64,000 nt of DNA from Fodinibacter luteus (GCF_039541575.1 NZ_BAABGM010000002.1:62001-126000); one strand, 5' to 3'; numbered from the stretch's first letter, positions 1-8,577 are shown. Notes: a model not told the origin generated them from the sequence alone. A program made the numbers and translations.

Positions 1-1
1 G

Positions 2-178
2 GTCGCCGCCATCCAGCAGCCGGGGCCTCGTGGTGCCGCGCTCTACGGGCGATGGGCCGCCACCCAGGGCGACCCCATCAGCAGCGACCTGCGGCCCCCA
101 GCCGCGTACTTCACCTCGGTCGCGGAGACGGTCTCCGTCGACCACGCACCACCTCTGGCTAAGGAGGCCACCTCATGA
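2..178 (+). CDS. C-terminal fragment of an unidentified protein
   Basis: An open frame enters from the left edge and ends in a TGA that overlaps the ATG of the next gene in an ATGA arrangement. The 58 visible residues (containing RGAALYGRWAATQGDP and ending PPLAKEATS) match no family I can name. The 4-base overlap with the aldolase makes it the upstream member of the same sugar operon, so a sugar kinase, isomerase or dehydrogenase is plausible from position alone. The start and most of the protein lie outside the window. Confidence 0.6.
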   Translation, partial: VAAIQQPGPRGAALYGRWAATQGDPISSDLRPPAAYFTSVAETVSVDHAPPLAKEATS

Positions 179-1077
179 CGACGACCGGACTCGACGCGAT
201 CGCGACCCCGCAGGGCACGTTCGCGGTGCTCGCGATGGACCAGCGCGGCACGCTCAGGCGGATGCTTGCCGCGGTGGACCGCACGGACACCACGGACGCC
301 GAGATCGTCGCGATGAAGCGCGACATGATCGCCTCGCTCGCGGGCAGCGCCTCGGCGTTCCTCATCGACCCGACCTTCGGCATCCCGGCCGCCGAGCAGG
401 TGAGGGACGTCCCTTCGTACGGCCTGCTCCTCGCGGCCGAGCCGGGCACCCGCCCCACCCACGACGGTGAGCCCACCGTCACCCTCGACCCGGCGCAGGA
501 TGCCGCGTGGGTGCGGGACAGCGGTGCCCACGCCATGAAGTTCCTCGCCCAGGTCCGGGCCGACCGCCCGGTCGGCGCCGACGGTCGCGACCTCACCGCC
601 GAGGCGCACGACGCGCTCAAGGTGCTCATCGAGGACTGCGCCGCCCAGGGCGTGCCCTCGGTCGTCGAGAACCTCATCTACCCGCTCAACGGCGAGGCCC
701 CCCTCTCCCCCGAGGCCCGGGCCGACGCCATCATCGAGGCCGCGGTGCTCATCGACGGCCTCAAGCCCAGCCTGCTCAAGCTCGAGTACCCCGGCAGCCC
801 CGAAGCCTGCCGCCGCCTCGCCGAGCGCCTCACCGTGCCGTGGGCCGTGCTGTCGGCGGGCGTGTCCTCCGACGAGTTCGCCCAGGTGCTGCGGGTCAGC
901 TGCGACGAGGGCGGCGCGAGCGGCTTCATCGCCGGTCGGGCCATCTGGAAGGAGACCGTGGCCATGGACCACGCCGAGCGCGTCGCGTTCCTGTCGGAGA
1001 CCGGCCGGCGTCGCATGGACGATTACACCTCGATCATCGACGGGCGTGCCCGTCCGTACCGCGAGGCGATCGCATGA
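175..1077 (+). CDS. Class I aldolase, LacD/YihT family (tagatose-bisphosphate or sulfofructose-phosphate type)
   Basis: A 300-residue protein with the family opening FAVLAMDQRGTLRRML and the segment SAFLIDPTFG, as in tagatose-1,6-bisphosphate aldolase and sulfofructose-1-phosphate aldolase. The family is a cytoplasmic TIM barrel that cleaves a ketose phosphate through a lysine Schiff base. Lys202 in LLKLEYP is at the expected place for that lysine. The start codon overlaps the stop of the preceding gene, with a GGAGG box 8 nt upstream (AAGGAGGCCACCTC). Its stop overlaps the start of the ABC ATPase, so aldolase and importer are cotranscribed: the imported sugar is presumably isomerised and phosphorylated by upstream genes, then cleaved here. 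The exact substrate cannot be told from sequence. Confidence 0.85.
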   Translation: MTTTGLDAIATPQGTFAVLAMDQRGTLRRMLAAVDRTDTTDAEIVAMKRDMIASLAGSASAFLIDPTFGIPAAEQVRDVPSYGLLLAAEPGTRPTHDGEPTVTLDPAQDAAWVRDSGAHAMKFLAQVRADRPVGADGRDLTAEAHDALKVLIEDCAAQGVPSVVENLIYPLNGEAPLSPEARADAIIEAAVLIDGLKPSLLKLEYPGSPEACRRLAERLTVPWAVLSAGVSSDEFAQVLRVSCDEGGASGFIAGRAIWKETVAMDHAERVAFLSETGRRRMDDYTSIIDGRARPYREAIA

Positions 1078-1838
1078 GCGCCCTGCTGGAGGCCCGTGGG
1101 CTGTCCCGCCGCTTCGGCCGGGTGCAGGCTCTCGACCACGCCGACTTCGACGTCGACGCGGGCGAGGTCGTCGCCCTCATCGGCGACAACGGTGCCGGGA
1201 AGTCGACTCTCGTCAAGGCCCTCACCGGCAACCTCGACATCGACGAGGGCGAGGTCCTCTTCGAGGGTCAGCGGGTGCAGTTCACGAGCCCGCACGAGGC
1301 GTCGGCCGTGGGGATCGAGGTCGTCCACCAGGATCTCGCCCTCGCCCCGCACCTCGACTCGGCCCAGAACATGTTCCTCGGTCGGGAGCTGATGCGGCCC
1401 GGCATCCTCGGGAAGCTCGGCTTCATGGACAACACGACGATGCGCAGCCAGGCCGCCCAGGCCTTCACCGAGCTGGGCTCGGCGGTTCGCTCGGTCGTCG
1501 TGCCGGTCGGCGCGATGTCCGGTGGGCAGAAGCAGTCGGTCGCCATCGCCCGCTCGGTCTCCTGGGCCAACAAGGTGCTCTTCCTCGACGAGCCCACGGC
1601 GGCGCTCGGCGTCGTCCAGACGCATAACGTCCTCGAGATGATCAAGAAGGTCCGCGACCGTGGCCTCGCCGTCGTGCTCATCTCGCACTCCATGCCACAC
1701 GTCATGGAGGTCGCCGACCGGGTGCAGGTCCTTCGCCTCGGCAGGCGCGTCGCCACCTACCGAGCGGCCGACACCTCGGTCGAGGAGCTCGTCGGCGCCA
1801 TGACCGGCGCCCTGGACAAGAAGGAGGGGGCGGCATGA
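1074..1838 (+). CDS. Sugar ABC importer ATP-binding protein, single-domain CUT2 type (FrcA-like)
   Basis: A 254-residue ATPase with Walker A GDNGAGKST, the signature MSGGQKQSVAIARS, Walker B VLFLDEPTAAL and the switch histidine in LISHSMP. CUT2 importers often have a double-ATPase protein of about 500 residues; this one has only one nucleotide-binding domain, like fructose-type FrcA, so it should act as a homodimer. It overlaps both neighbours by 4 bases (ATGA), indicating tight translational coupling with the aldolase and the permease. It energises import by the following permease and lipoprotein. Confidence 0.92.
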   Translation: MSALLEARGLSRRFGRVQALDHADFDVDAGEVVALIGDNGAGKSTLVKALTGNLDIDEGEVLFEGQRVQFTSPHEASAVGIEVVHQDLALAPHLDSAQNMFLGRELMRPGILGKLGFMDNTTMRSQAAQAFTELGSAVRSVVVPVGAMSGGQKQSVAIARSVSWANKVLFLDEPTAALGVVQTHNVLEMIKKVRDRGLAVVLISHSMPHVMEVADRVQVLRLGRRVATYRAADTSVEELVGAMTGALDKKEGAA

Positions 1839-2872
1839 CCACCACGACGACCCCGGCGCAGGTGATCGAGACCACGGCGAGCCACGGCAGCCTCGCCGAG
1901 AGGGTCAAGGGCCTGCAGTCCGTGTGGATCCTCGGCGTGCTCGTCGTCATCGTCGCCGTGTTCGGCGTCCTGTCACCGACGACGTTCCTCACCGCCGGGA
2001 ACATGACGAACATCATGCAGAACGTCTCCATCTGGGCGGTGCTCGCCGTCGGCATGACGTTCGTCATCATCACCTCCGGCATCGACCTGTCGGTCGGCTC
2101 CGTCCTCGTCGTCTCGTCCGTCGTGGCGGCGAAGACGATGGAAGCCCTGGGCGGGCAGGGCTGGGGCACCGCCCTCATCGGCCTCGTGCTCTCCGTCGTC
2201 GTCGGCCTGGCCTGGGGCATCCTCAACGGGTTCCTCGTCGCCCGGGCCAAGGTCCCGCCGCTCATCGTCACCCTCGGCACGCTGTCGGTGGCCCTGGGCA
2301 TCGCGCAGATCATCACCGGTGGGCTCGACATCCGTTCGGCGCCGGACGTGCTCGTCGACACCATCGGGTACGGCCGCCTCGCCGGCATCCCGGCGATCAG
2401 CCTCATCGCGCTGGCCGTCGTCGTCATCGGCGGAATAGTCCTCCACAAGACGCGGTTCGGCCGCTACACCTACGCGATCGGCTCCAACGAGATCTCGGCG
2501 CGGCGGGTCGGCATCAGCGTCGACCGCAAGCTCGTCCAGATCTACGCCCTGTCCGGCCTGCTCGCCGGGTTCGCCGGCATCCTGTCGCTCGCGCAGTTCG
2601 GCACGACGACGATCGCCGGGCAGTCACTGACCAACCTCAACGTCATCGCCGCGGTCGTCATCGGCGGCACGTCGATCTTCGGTGGCCAGGGCTCGATGTT
2701 CGGCTCGATGGTCGGCCTGTTCATCCCCGCCGTCCTCCAGTCCGGCTTCGTCATCATCGGCGTCTCCCCGTACTGGCAGACCGTGGCGGTCGGGGCGATC
2801 CTCATCGCCGCCGTGTACGTCGACCAGCACCGACGCGCGGCCGCCAGCCGCGGCAAGGGCGTCAGCACCTGA
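1835..2872 (+). CDS. Sugar ABC importer permease, CUT2 family (RbsC/XylH/FrcC-like)
   Basis: A 345-residue polytopic membrane protein with many hydrophobic segments. The family stretches SGIDLSVGSV, GTLSVALGIAQI and GGTSIFGGQGS identify it as a ribose/xylose/fructose-type permease. A GSNEISARRVGI stretch is in the cytoplasmic coupling region. The start overlaps the ATPase stop by 4 bases. It forms the channel with the preceding ATPase and takes substrate from the lipoprotein encoded downstream. Confidence 0.93.
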   Translation: MTTTTTPAQVIETTASHGSLAERVKGLQSVWILGVLVVIVAVFGVLSPTTFLTAGNMTNIMQNVSIWAVLAVGMTFVIITSGIDLSVGSVLVVSSVVAAKTMEALGGQGWGTALIGLVLSVVVGLAWGILNGFLVARAKVPPLIVTLGTLSVALGIAQIITGGLDIRSAPDVLVDTIGYGRLAGIPAISLIALAVVVIGGIVLHKTRFGRYTYAIGSNEISARRVGISVDRKLVQIYALSGLLAGFAGILSLAQFGTTTIAGQSLTNLNVIAAVVIGGTSIFGGQGSMFGSMVGLFIPAVLQSGFVIIGVSPYWQTVAVGAILIAAVYVDQHRRAAASRGKGVST

Positions 2873-2924
2873 CCCCTGCCGTCCCGCCCGGGCCGGCCAC
2901 CCCGGCCCGGGCAGGCATCCCGAG

Positions 2925-2995
2925 CACGAGCACCAGCAGCACCGCAGCACCAGCAGCACCGCAGCACCGCAGCACCGCACCACCACACCTCACCA
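2925..2995 (+). repeat. CAC/CAG-rich low-complexity tract between permease and binding protein
   Basis: The 144-base gap between the permease and binding-protein genes contains degenerate repeats of GCACCGCAGCACCAGCA type. It could act as a spacer or attenuating region allowing the binding protein to be expressed at a different level from the membrane components. No clear hairpin terminator is visible within it. Confidence 0.6.
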
Positions 2996-3016
2996 CACCC
3001 GCAGGAAGGCAACACC

Positions 3017-4003
3017 ATGAGGAACACCATCAAGCTCACCGCGATCACGGCCGGCGCAGCGCTGGCCCTGGCCGCGTGCAGCACCGGAGCCCCCTCCGCC
3101 GAGGACACCACCGCCGCGGCCGGCGGCAGCGACAACAAGAACATCGCGTTCGTCCAGGGCGTCGCCGGTGACGAGTTCTACATCACCATGGAGTGCGGCA
3201 TCAAGGAGAAGGCCGCCGAGCTCGGCTACACCGTCACCACCCAGGGCCCGCAGAAGTTCGACCCGACCCTGCAGAAGCCGATCGTCGACTCGGTGACGGC
3301 CTCCAAGCCCGCGGCGATGCTCATCGCCCCGACCGACGTCGAGGCCATGCAGGCCCCGCTCGAGCAGGCCGCCGCGGCCGGCATCAAGGTGGTCCTCGTC
3401 GACACCACCGTCAACGACCCGTCCTTCGCGGTCTCGCAGATCAGCTCGGACAACGTCGGCGGCGGCGCCGCGGCCTTCGACGCCATCAAGGCGGCCAAGC
3501 CCGCGGGCGGCAAGGTGCTCGTCATCTCCACCGACCCCGGCATCTCGACGGTCGACGCCCGCGTCAAGGGCTTCGAGGATGCCGTCAAGGCCGACTCCGC
3601 GTACACCTACCTCGGCGTCCAGTACAGCCACAACGACCCGGCCACGGCGGCCAACCTCGTGTCGGCCGCGCTGCAGAAGGACCCCGACATCGTCGGCATC
3701 TTCGCGACCAACCTGTTCTCGGCCGAGGGCTCCGCCACCGGTGTGCGCCAGGCTGGCGGCAAGGACATCACGATCGTCGGCTTCGACGCCGGGCCCAACC
3801 AGATCAAGGCCCTCGAGGACGGCACCGTCCAGGCGCTCGTCGCCCAGCAGCCGGCGACGATCGGCTCCGACGGCGTCGAGCAGGCGGATGCCTCCCTCAC
3901 CGGCGGCACCGTGACGCCCACCATCCAGACCGGGTTCACCATCATCACGAAGGACAACCTGTCCGGCGAGGGCGGCGACGCGGCCTACAAGTCGTCCTGC
4001 TGA
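3017..4003 (+). CDS. Sugar-binding lipoprotein of CUT2 ABC importer (periplasmic-binding-protein-1 fold)
   Basis: A 328-residue secreted lipoprotein. The N-terminus has a hydrophobic signal ending in the lipobox LAAC at Cys21, so the protein is predicted to be anchored to the outer face of the membrane. The rest has the two-lobed ribose/fructose-binding pattern: IAFVQGVAGDEFY, PTDVEAMQ, VVLVDTTV, KVLVISTDPG, VGIFATNLFSAEG and TIVGFDAGPNQ. The start has an AGGAAG ribosome site 8 nt upstream (AGGAAGGCAACACC). It is the last gene of the aldolase-importer operon and delivers sugar to the permease at 1835-2872. Confidence 0.94.
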   Translation: MRNTIKLTAITAGAALALAACSTGAPSAEDTTAAAGGSDNKNIAFVQGVAGDEFYITMECGIKEKAAELGYTVTTQGPQKFDPTLQKPIVDSVTASKPAAMLIAPTDVEAMQAPLEQAAAAGIKVVLVDTTVNDPSFAVSQISSDNVGGGAAAFDAIKAAKPAGGKVLVISTDPGISTVDARVKGFEDAVKADSAYTYLGVQYSHNDPATAANLVSAALQKDPDIVGIFATNLFSAEGSATGVRQAGGKDITIVGFDAGPNQIKALEDGTVQALVAQQPATIGSDGVEQADASLTGGTVTPTIQTGFTIITKDNLSGEGGDAAYKSSC

Positions 4004-4019
4004 CCCTCCCCCAGACGGC

Positions 4020-4053
4020 GGGGCCGTCGCGCGCTCGACGCCGCGGCGGCCCC
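4020..4053 (+). terminator. GC-rich hairpin after the sugar importer operon
   Basis: The sequence GGGGCCGTCG is followed 14 bases later by CGGCGGCCCC, giving a 10-pair stem with one wobble. It lies 17 bases after the stop of the binding-protein gene. There is no T tract, as is usual for hairpin terminators in high-GC actinobacteria. The rest of the gap to 4237 holds a short direct repeat (GCACCGCCGGACAGGC) and no gene. Confidence 0.55.
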
Positions 4054-4237
4054 GCTCCCACGCCCGGGCCCGGCGAGTCGCACCGCCGGACAGGCGCACC
4101 GCCGGACAGGCAGTCGAGCCCGCGGGTTCGTCGTCCTCACCCCGATCCACGCTCGGGCCGGCGACCCACGGGAAGCACTGCCTGTTCGGCGGCGCACTCC
4201 TTCCGGGTTCGGCAGCCGACAGCCGGGTCGGCGACGG

Positions 4238-4747
4238 TCAGCGGGCGACGACGTCGACGAGGGCGGCGTGTCCCGCGGCGTCGACGCGCACGACCGCGAC
4301 GGCCGAGCCGCCCCGCACGGCATCCTCGAGCGCCGCGGCCTCGTCCTGGGGCAGGAACCAGCTCTCGATGCCGCACTCGAGGCGCCAGCTCGAGTCGTCA
4401 CAGCGCAGGAACACGCCGTCCGACGGGGCGGTGCGGCGCACCTCGCCGCCGACCCACACGTCCCCCTGCCGGGTGAGCGGGACGTAGGCCGTGCCGCGCT
4501 CGTCGTCGACGGCCTGCTCCTCCTCGACGCCCGGGACCTCGCCCTGGAGCGGCTGGCCGGGCAGGTCCGGGTATCCGAGGTCGACGTAGGCGCCCCGGAA
4601 CGGGTCGTAGGGGTCGACGGGCTGGACCCGCAGCACGACCTCCTCGCCGGTGATCCGGGCGGACAGCGGAGCCCAGACCGCGACACCGACGAGGGCCAGC
4701 TGGGCGAGGACGACGGCCCCGACCCGGACCGCGCGGGCGGTGCTCAT
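4238..4747 (-). CDS. GDYXXLXY family membrane-anchored protein
   Basis: A 169-residue protein with one N-terminal hydrophobic helix (residues about 8-28) and an extracytoplasmic domain. The family motif appears as PFRGAYVDLGY, a variant of RGDYVxLxY. Proteins of this family are usually encoded next to DUF2157 or DUF4401 membrane proteins, and here the start codon overlaps the stop of a DUF2157 gene by 4 bases (ATGA). The molecular function of the pair is not known. I chose the ATG at 4747 because of this overlap; longer forms run into the DUF2157 coding region. Confidence 0.8.
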   Translation of the reverse strand: MSTARAVRVGAVVLAQLALVGVAVWAPLSARITGEEVVLRVQPVDPYDPFRGAYVDLGYPDLPGQPLQGEVPGVEEEQAVDDERGTAYVPLTRQGDVWVGGEVRRTAPSDGVFLRCDDSSWRLECGIESWFLPQDEAAALEDAVRGGSAVAVVRVDAAGHAALVDVVAR

Positions 4748-5985
4748 GACAGCGCCTCCTTCGCCTCGCTGACGAGCCGGCGTCGGCCACGGTCGGCGAG
4801 GACGCCGGTGCCGAGGAGCACGATGCCGACGATGAGGAACAGGGCAGCCCCCGAGACGACCGGGGCGAAGACCGCGAACGCCTGGACCGTGACGAACACG
4901 ACGAGCGCCGCGGTGGCGAGCCAGGTGAGGCGGCCGGTGTCGCGCATACCGCCGAGCACGGCGTACCCGCTCGCCACGAGCAGGTACGCGACGACCGAGA
5001 GCACGGCCCGCGCCCACGCGCCGGGCGGCAGGTCGGAGGTGTCGAGCAGGCTCTCGTCGAAGCGCCACAGCGACAGGCCGACCGTGAGCACGAGGGACAG
5101 TGCCGCGAGACCGACCTCGAAGCGGTCGAGCCGGTCGCCGCGCACGGCGGCGCCGATCGCAAGGAGCACGGCGACGCCGAGGCCGACCCACAGAGCGACG
5201 CCGCCCTCGGCATCACCCCAGGCGTAGGGCAGGGCCGCGACGAACAGCGCCACGAGGGCCAGGGCGGCCCCGATCTCGCGCCACGGGGCGGCGAACTCGC
5301 GCCAGCCGAGCACGCCGTGCCCGACCCCGATGGACACGCCGGCGAGCGCCGCGGCGGCCAGGGCGGTCGAGACGGCGAACGCGCCCTCGGCCGCGCTCAG
5401 CACCTCCCAGACGAACCAGAACGCGATGAGGCCGATGCCGAGGACGAGCGGGGCGACCCCCCGCACGGTGTACGCCCACAGGATCGCGCCGAGGCCCCAG
5501 ACCCCGACGAGGAGCGGCTCGTAGGCGGGCACCTGCAGGCTCTGGGCCGCCTGGAAGACGACGGCACCGAACGCACCCGCGGCGAGGAGCCGGACGGCCC
5601 CGACGACCGGGGAGGCCACGTCCCCCGAGCGGGCGCGCCGGGCGGCGAGCAGCTCGGACGCGACGACAAGGCCGATCCACACGGTCACCATGAGCAGGAA
5701 GCGCACGAGCGGCGACATCTGCTGGAGGTTGGACGCGACGAGCCAGATGAGCCCCAGCCCGACGAAGCAGGCGCCGAGGGTCAGCACGATCCGCGAGAGC
5801 GTGAAGCGCCGGCTCGCAACGTAGCGGCCGCGGATCGCCGTGGCGGTGTCAGTGTCGACGAGGCCCTCGGCCTGCCAGTGCCGCAGCTCGCCCTCGAGCC
5901 AGTGCAGCTGGCCGGGGCTGGCCGCGTGGACCGCGGGGTCGCGGTGCGCCGGGGCGGCGGGGGGGTCGGTGGGCGGCGCAGTCAT
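4744..5985 (-). CDS. DUF2157 domain polytopic membrane protein
   Basis: A 413-residue protein with a soluble N-terminal region (GQLHWLEGELRHWQAEGLVD...IRGRYV) typical of DUF2157, then about a dozen hydrophobic segments. It is the first gene of a two-gene operon with the GDYXXLXY protein. The start has GGAG at suitable spacing (GAGGAGCCCGCG before the ATG). Function is unknown. The 195-base gap upstream holds a perfect hairpin at 6010-6030. Confidence 0.82.
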   Translation of the reverse strand: MTAPPTDPPAAPAHRDPAVHAASPGQLHWLEGELRHWQAEGLVDTDTATAIRGRYVASRRFTLSRIVLTLGACFVGLGLIWLVASNLQQMSPLVRFLLMVTVWIGLVVASELLAARRARSGDVASPVVGAVRLLAAGAFGAVVFQAAQSLQVPAYEPLLVGVWGLGAILWAYTVRGVAPLVLGIGLIAFWFVWEVLSAAEGAFAVSTALAAAALAGVSIGVGHGVLGWREFAAPWREIGAALALVALFVAALPYAWGDAEGGVALWVGLGVAVLLAIGAAVRGDRLDRFEVGLAALSLVLTVGLSLWRFDESLLDTSDLPPGAWARAVLSVVAYLLVASGYAVLGGMRDTGRLTWLATAALVVFVTVQAFAVFAPVVSGAALFLIVGIVLLGTGVLADRGRRRLVSEAKEALS

Positions 5986-6009
5986 CGCGGGCTCCTCGGA
6001 GGTCGGGCC

Positions 6010-6030
6010 GTCGCCCGGAAAGGGGGCGAC
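6010..6030. repeat. Perfect 7-bp inverted repeat upstream of the DUF2157 gene
   Basis: GTCGCCC and GGGCGAC flank a 7-base loop in the 5' region of the DUF2157 operon. This could be a 5'-UTR hairpin, an operator, or the terminator of the aldo/keto reductase operon upstream on the same strand. I cannot separate these options. Confidence 0.45.
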
Positions 6031-6180
6031 TCCATCGTCCTCCCGGGGCGGGGCGCGCAGCCATGAGCACGGCTACTCACCCGCGTGTCCCGAAGCGCCG
6101 GGCGCTCGCGAAGCCGGGATGGGTACACCCCGGTCCCACGGTGGACTCCCTCGGTGGAACTCCCCCGCCCCTCCGATGGG

Positions 6181-7023
6181 TCACACCTCGTTGAACTCCT
6201 CGGGGTTGGGCCCGGTGCGGAAGCCCCGGTCGAGGGTGGCAAGGTCCGCGAGGTCCTCGGGCGTCAGGGTGAGGTCGGCCGCGGCGAGGTTCTCGACGAT
6301 GCGCGACGGGGTCACCGACTTCGGCAGCACGACGAGGCCGAGGGCGAGGTGCCAGGCGATGACGACCTGGGCCGGGGTGGTGCCGTGGACCTGCGCGATA
6401 CGGCCGACGACGGGGTCGTCGAGCACCTTCTTGCCGGACGCGAGCGGGCTCCACGACTCGGTGACGATGCCGCGCTGCGCGTGGAAGGCCCGCAGCGGTG
6501 CCTGCTGGAGGTAGGGGTGCAGCTCGATCTGGTTGATGCTCGGCCACTCCCCGGTCTCGTCGCGCAGCCGCTGGAGGTGCTCCGCGTGGAAGTTGCAGAC
6601 CCCGACGGCCCGCACCCGGCCCTCGTCGCGCAGCTCGCGCAGCGCCTCCCAGGTCTCGACGTAGCGGCCCTGCCGCGGCACCGGCCAGTGCACGAGGTAG
6701 AGGTCGAGGACGTCGAGGCCGAGGCGCCCCATCGACGCGTCGAACGCGGCGAGGGTGGCGTCGCGGCCGTGGTCGTCGTTCCACACCTTCGTCGTGACGA
6801 AGACCTCCTCGCGGGGGACGTCGCTCGCCGCGAGGGCCCGCCCGACGCCGGCCTCGTTGCCGTAGATGCGGGCGGTGTCGATGTGGCGGTAGCCGGCCTC
6901 GAGGGCGGCGGTGACGGCCGGTCCGACCTCGTCGTCGGGCACCTGCCAGACGCCGAAGCCGATCGTCGGGATCTCCACCGGTCCGGTGGGCGTGGTCAGC
7001 GAGGTCGTGGTCACGTGGGGCAT
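6181..7023 (-). CDS. Aldo/keto reductase (AKR5-like, 2,5-diketo-gluconate reductase family)
   Basis: A 280-residue NADPH-dependent oxidoreductase. The catalytic tetrad is visible: Asp in HIDTARIYGNE, Tyr in the same motif, Lys in VTTKVWND and His in LYLVHWP. The C-terminal NADP site shows LPKSVTPSRI. Length matches the family. The start ATG at 7023 overlaps the end of the EamA gene by 13 bases, so both are likely transcribed from the MarR-controlled promoter near 8050. Its physiological substrate is unknown. Confidence 0.9.
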   Translation of the reverse strand: MPHVTTTSLTTPTGPVEIPTIGFGVWQVPDDEVGPAVTAALEAGYRHIDTARIYGNEAGVGRALAASDVPREEVFVTTKVWNDDHGRDATLAAFDASMGRLGLDVLDLYLVHWPVPRQGRYVETWEALRELRDEGRVRAVGVCNFHAEHLQRLRDETGEWPSINQIELHPYLQQAPLRAFHAQRGIVTESWSPLASGKKVLDDPVVGRIAQVHGTTPAQVVIAWHLALGLVVLPKSVTPSRIVENLAAADLTLTPEDLADLATLDRGFRTGPNPEEFNEV

Positions 7024-8051
7024 GCACCCACCGTATTGCGCTCGCCGCGCCGCAACCTCGCCCGGGTGCCCGGCAACCTCACGCCGGTGCGTCGCAGCGT
7101 CGCCCGGGCGCGCGCCCACGTCGCGAGCGCGCGCCCCAGCAGCCTGGCCAGCGCACTCGCGGCCCGCCGGCGGACGGCCGCCTGGGCGAGCAGGACGCTG
7201 CCGAGGGTCAGCGCCATCGCCGCCAGGGCCACGCCGCCGAAGGGCTCGGCCAGCAGGGCGACCCCGAGCACGGTGCCGACGACGGGGTTGACGAGGCCGA
7301 CGACGGCGACGGCACCGGCATCCATCCGGGTGAGGCCACGGAACCACAGCACGTACCCGAGCGCCGAGCCCACGAGGCCGAGGTAGGCCAGTGCGGCGAG
7401 CGCCGAGGCGTCGAGGGCGGGGGGTGCGCCCTCGACGGCCGCCGCGACCGGCACGAGCAGGATGCCGCCCGCGACGAGCTGCCACGACGTCGTCACGAGG
7501 ACGTCGTCGCGCGGCGACCAGCGCTTGACGAGGACGAAGCCGGTCGACGACGCGACGACCGCGCCCACGACGGCGACCACGCCCCACGGGTCGACCCCAC
7601 CCGACCGGTCGCCCTGCCAGACGAGCACGACGACCCCCGCGACGCCCGCCACCGCCGCGAGGAGGGTCACCCGGGCCTGGCGCTCCCCCAGGACGAGGAA
7701 CGCCACGGCCATGACGACGAGGGGCGAGATCGCGGTCAGGGTCGAGCCGAGGCCGCTCGGCAGGCGGTACGCCCCGACGTACAGCAGGGCGAAGAAGAGA
7801 CCGTGGTTGAGCCCCCCGAGCACGAACGAGCGCCCCCACCACCGCCCCCGCGGCAGCCGCCGGACCCAGAGGAGCAGCAGGATGCCGGCCGGCAGCACCC
7901 GGGCGGCCGCGGCGAAGAACGGCCGGTCCGCGGGCAGCCACAGCTGGGTCACCGCGTACGTCGAGCCCCACACGACGGGGGGCACGGCGGTGAGCGCGAC
8001 GGTCGCCAGCCCCGGTGGCCGCGATCGGGTCCCGGACAGTTCATCTTCCAT
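7011..8051 (-). CDS. EamA/DMT-family metabolite exporter
   Basis: A 346-residue integral membrane protein with about ten hydrophobic segments in two EamA repeats (VVWGSTYAVTQLWL in the first, ASSTGFVLVKRWSPRDD in the second), followed by a basic C-terminal tail. DMT proteins export small metabolites or drugs. It is divergent from a MarR regulator, the usual arrangement for a regulator-controlled exporter. The ATG at 8051 lies at the centre of a 14-bp palindrome; in-frame ATGs at 8072 and 8093 lie in the two other palindromes, so the start is uncertain by up to 14 codons. Confidence 0.87.
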   Translation of the reverse strand: MEDELSGTRSRPPGLATVALTAVPPVVWGSTYAVTQLWLPADRPFFAAAARVLPAGILLLLWVRRLPRGRWWGRSFVLGGLNHGLFFALLYVGAYRLPSGLGSTLTAISPLVVMAVAFLVLGERQARVTLLAAVAGVAGVVVLVWQGDRSGGVDPWGVVAVVGAVVASSTGFVLVKRWSPRDDVLVTTSWQLVAGGILLVPVAAAVEGAPPALDASALAALAYLGLVGSALGYVLWFRGLTRMDAGAVAVVGLVNPVVGTVLGVALLAEPFGGVALAAMALTLGSVLLAQAAVRRRAASALARLLGRALATWARARATLRRTGVRLPGTRARLRRGERNTVGACPT

Positions 8052-8097
8052 GGAAGAGACTTTACCTTCCATGGAAGATAAAGTCCATTCCATGGAC
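8044..8097. promoter_or_regulatory. Three phased palindromic operators containing the divergent start codons
   Basis: Three palindromes are centred at 8050.5, 8071.5 and 8092.5, exactly 21 bp apart, or two helical turns. The first is a perfect 14-mer (TCTTCCATGGAAGA, 8044-8057), the second a perfect 12-mer (CTTCCATGGAAG, 8066-8077), and the third has arms GTCCAT and ATGGAC (8083-8097). Each contains CCATGG, so each provides an ATG on both strands. They sit between the EamA and MarR genes and are the obvious binding sites for the MarR product. Confidence 0.8.
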
Positions 8098-8577
8098 CAC
8101 GTCGCCATCATCGCCGAGCAGTGGCGTGCCGAGCGCCCCGACCTCGACACCTCTCCCGTGCTCGTCATCGGCCGGATCCACCGCATCGCGGCCGCCCTGA
8201 CCCCCGAGCTGGTCGCCGTCTACGCCCGGCACGGCCTCGGGGAGGGCGAGTTCGACGTGCTGGCGACGCTGCGCCGCCAGGGCCCCCCGTACGCCCTCAC
8301 TCCCGGGGAGCTCGGCGAACGCACCATGGTCACCTCGGGAGCGGTCACCAAGCGGGTCGACCGGCTCCTGGCCCACGGACTCGTCGAGCGGCGAGCCAGC
8401 CCGTCGGACGGTCGCTCGCGCACCGTCGTCCTCACCCCCGCCGGTCGACGGGTCATCGACGCCGCCATGGTGGACCACGTCGCCAACGAGGCCCGCCTGC
8501 TCGCCGGGCTCGACGCCGACGAGCGCGCCACCCTCGCCGACCTGCTCGCGCGGCTCGCGACGTCGCTCGGCGCCTGA
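8071..8577 (+). CDS. MarR-family transcriptional regulator
   Basis: About 168 residues from the ATG at 8071. The winged helix-turn-helix is visible: LTPGELGERTMVTSGAVTKRVDRL (recognition region) followed by the wing ERRASPSDGRSRTVVLT. These are homodimeric DNA-binding repressors that usually respond to small phenolic or drug-like ligands. Candidate starts are 8050, 8071 and 8092, all inside palindromes; I chose the middle one, but 8092 gives MDHVAIIAEQW and a more typical family length. No ribosome site decides between them. It most likely represses itself and the divergent EamA-reductase pair. Confidence 0.88.
   Translation: MEDKVHSMDHVAIIAEQWRAERPDLDTSPVLVIGRIHRIAAALTPELVAVYARHGLGEGEFDVLATLRRQGPPYALTPGELGERTMVTSGAVTKRVDRLLAHGLVERRASPSDGRSRTVVLTPAGRRVIDAAMVDHVANEARLLAGLDADERATLADLLARLATSLGA

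Noticed and set aside
43..972. Long open frame antisense to the aldolase gene
   Set aside because: In such GC-rich DNA antisense and out-of-frame open frames are common; its product is low-complexity Arg/Gly/His sequence with no family motifs, while the sense frame is a clear aldolase.
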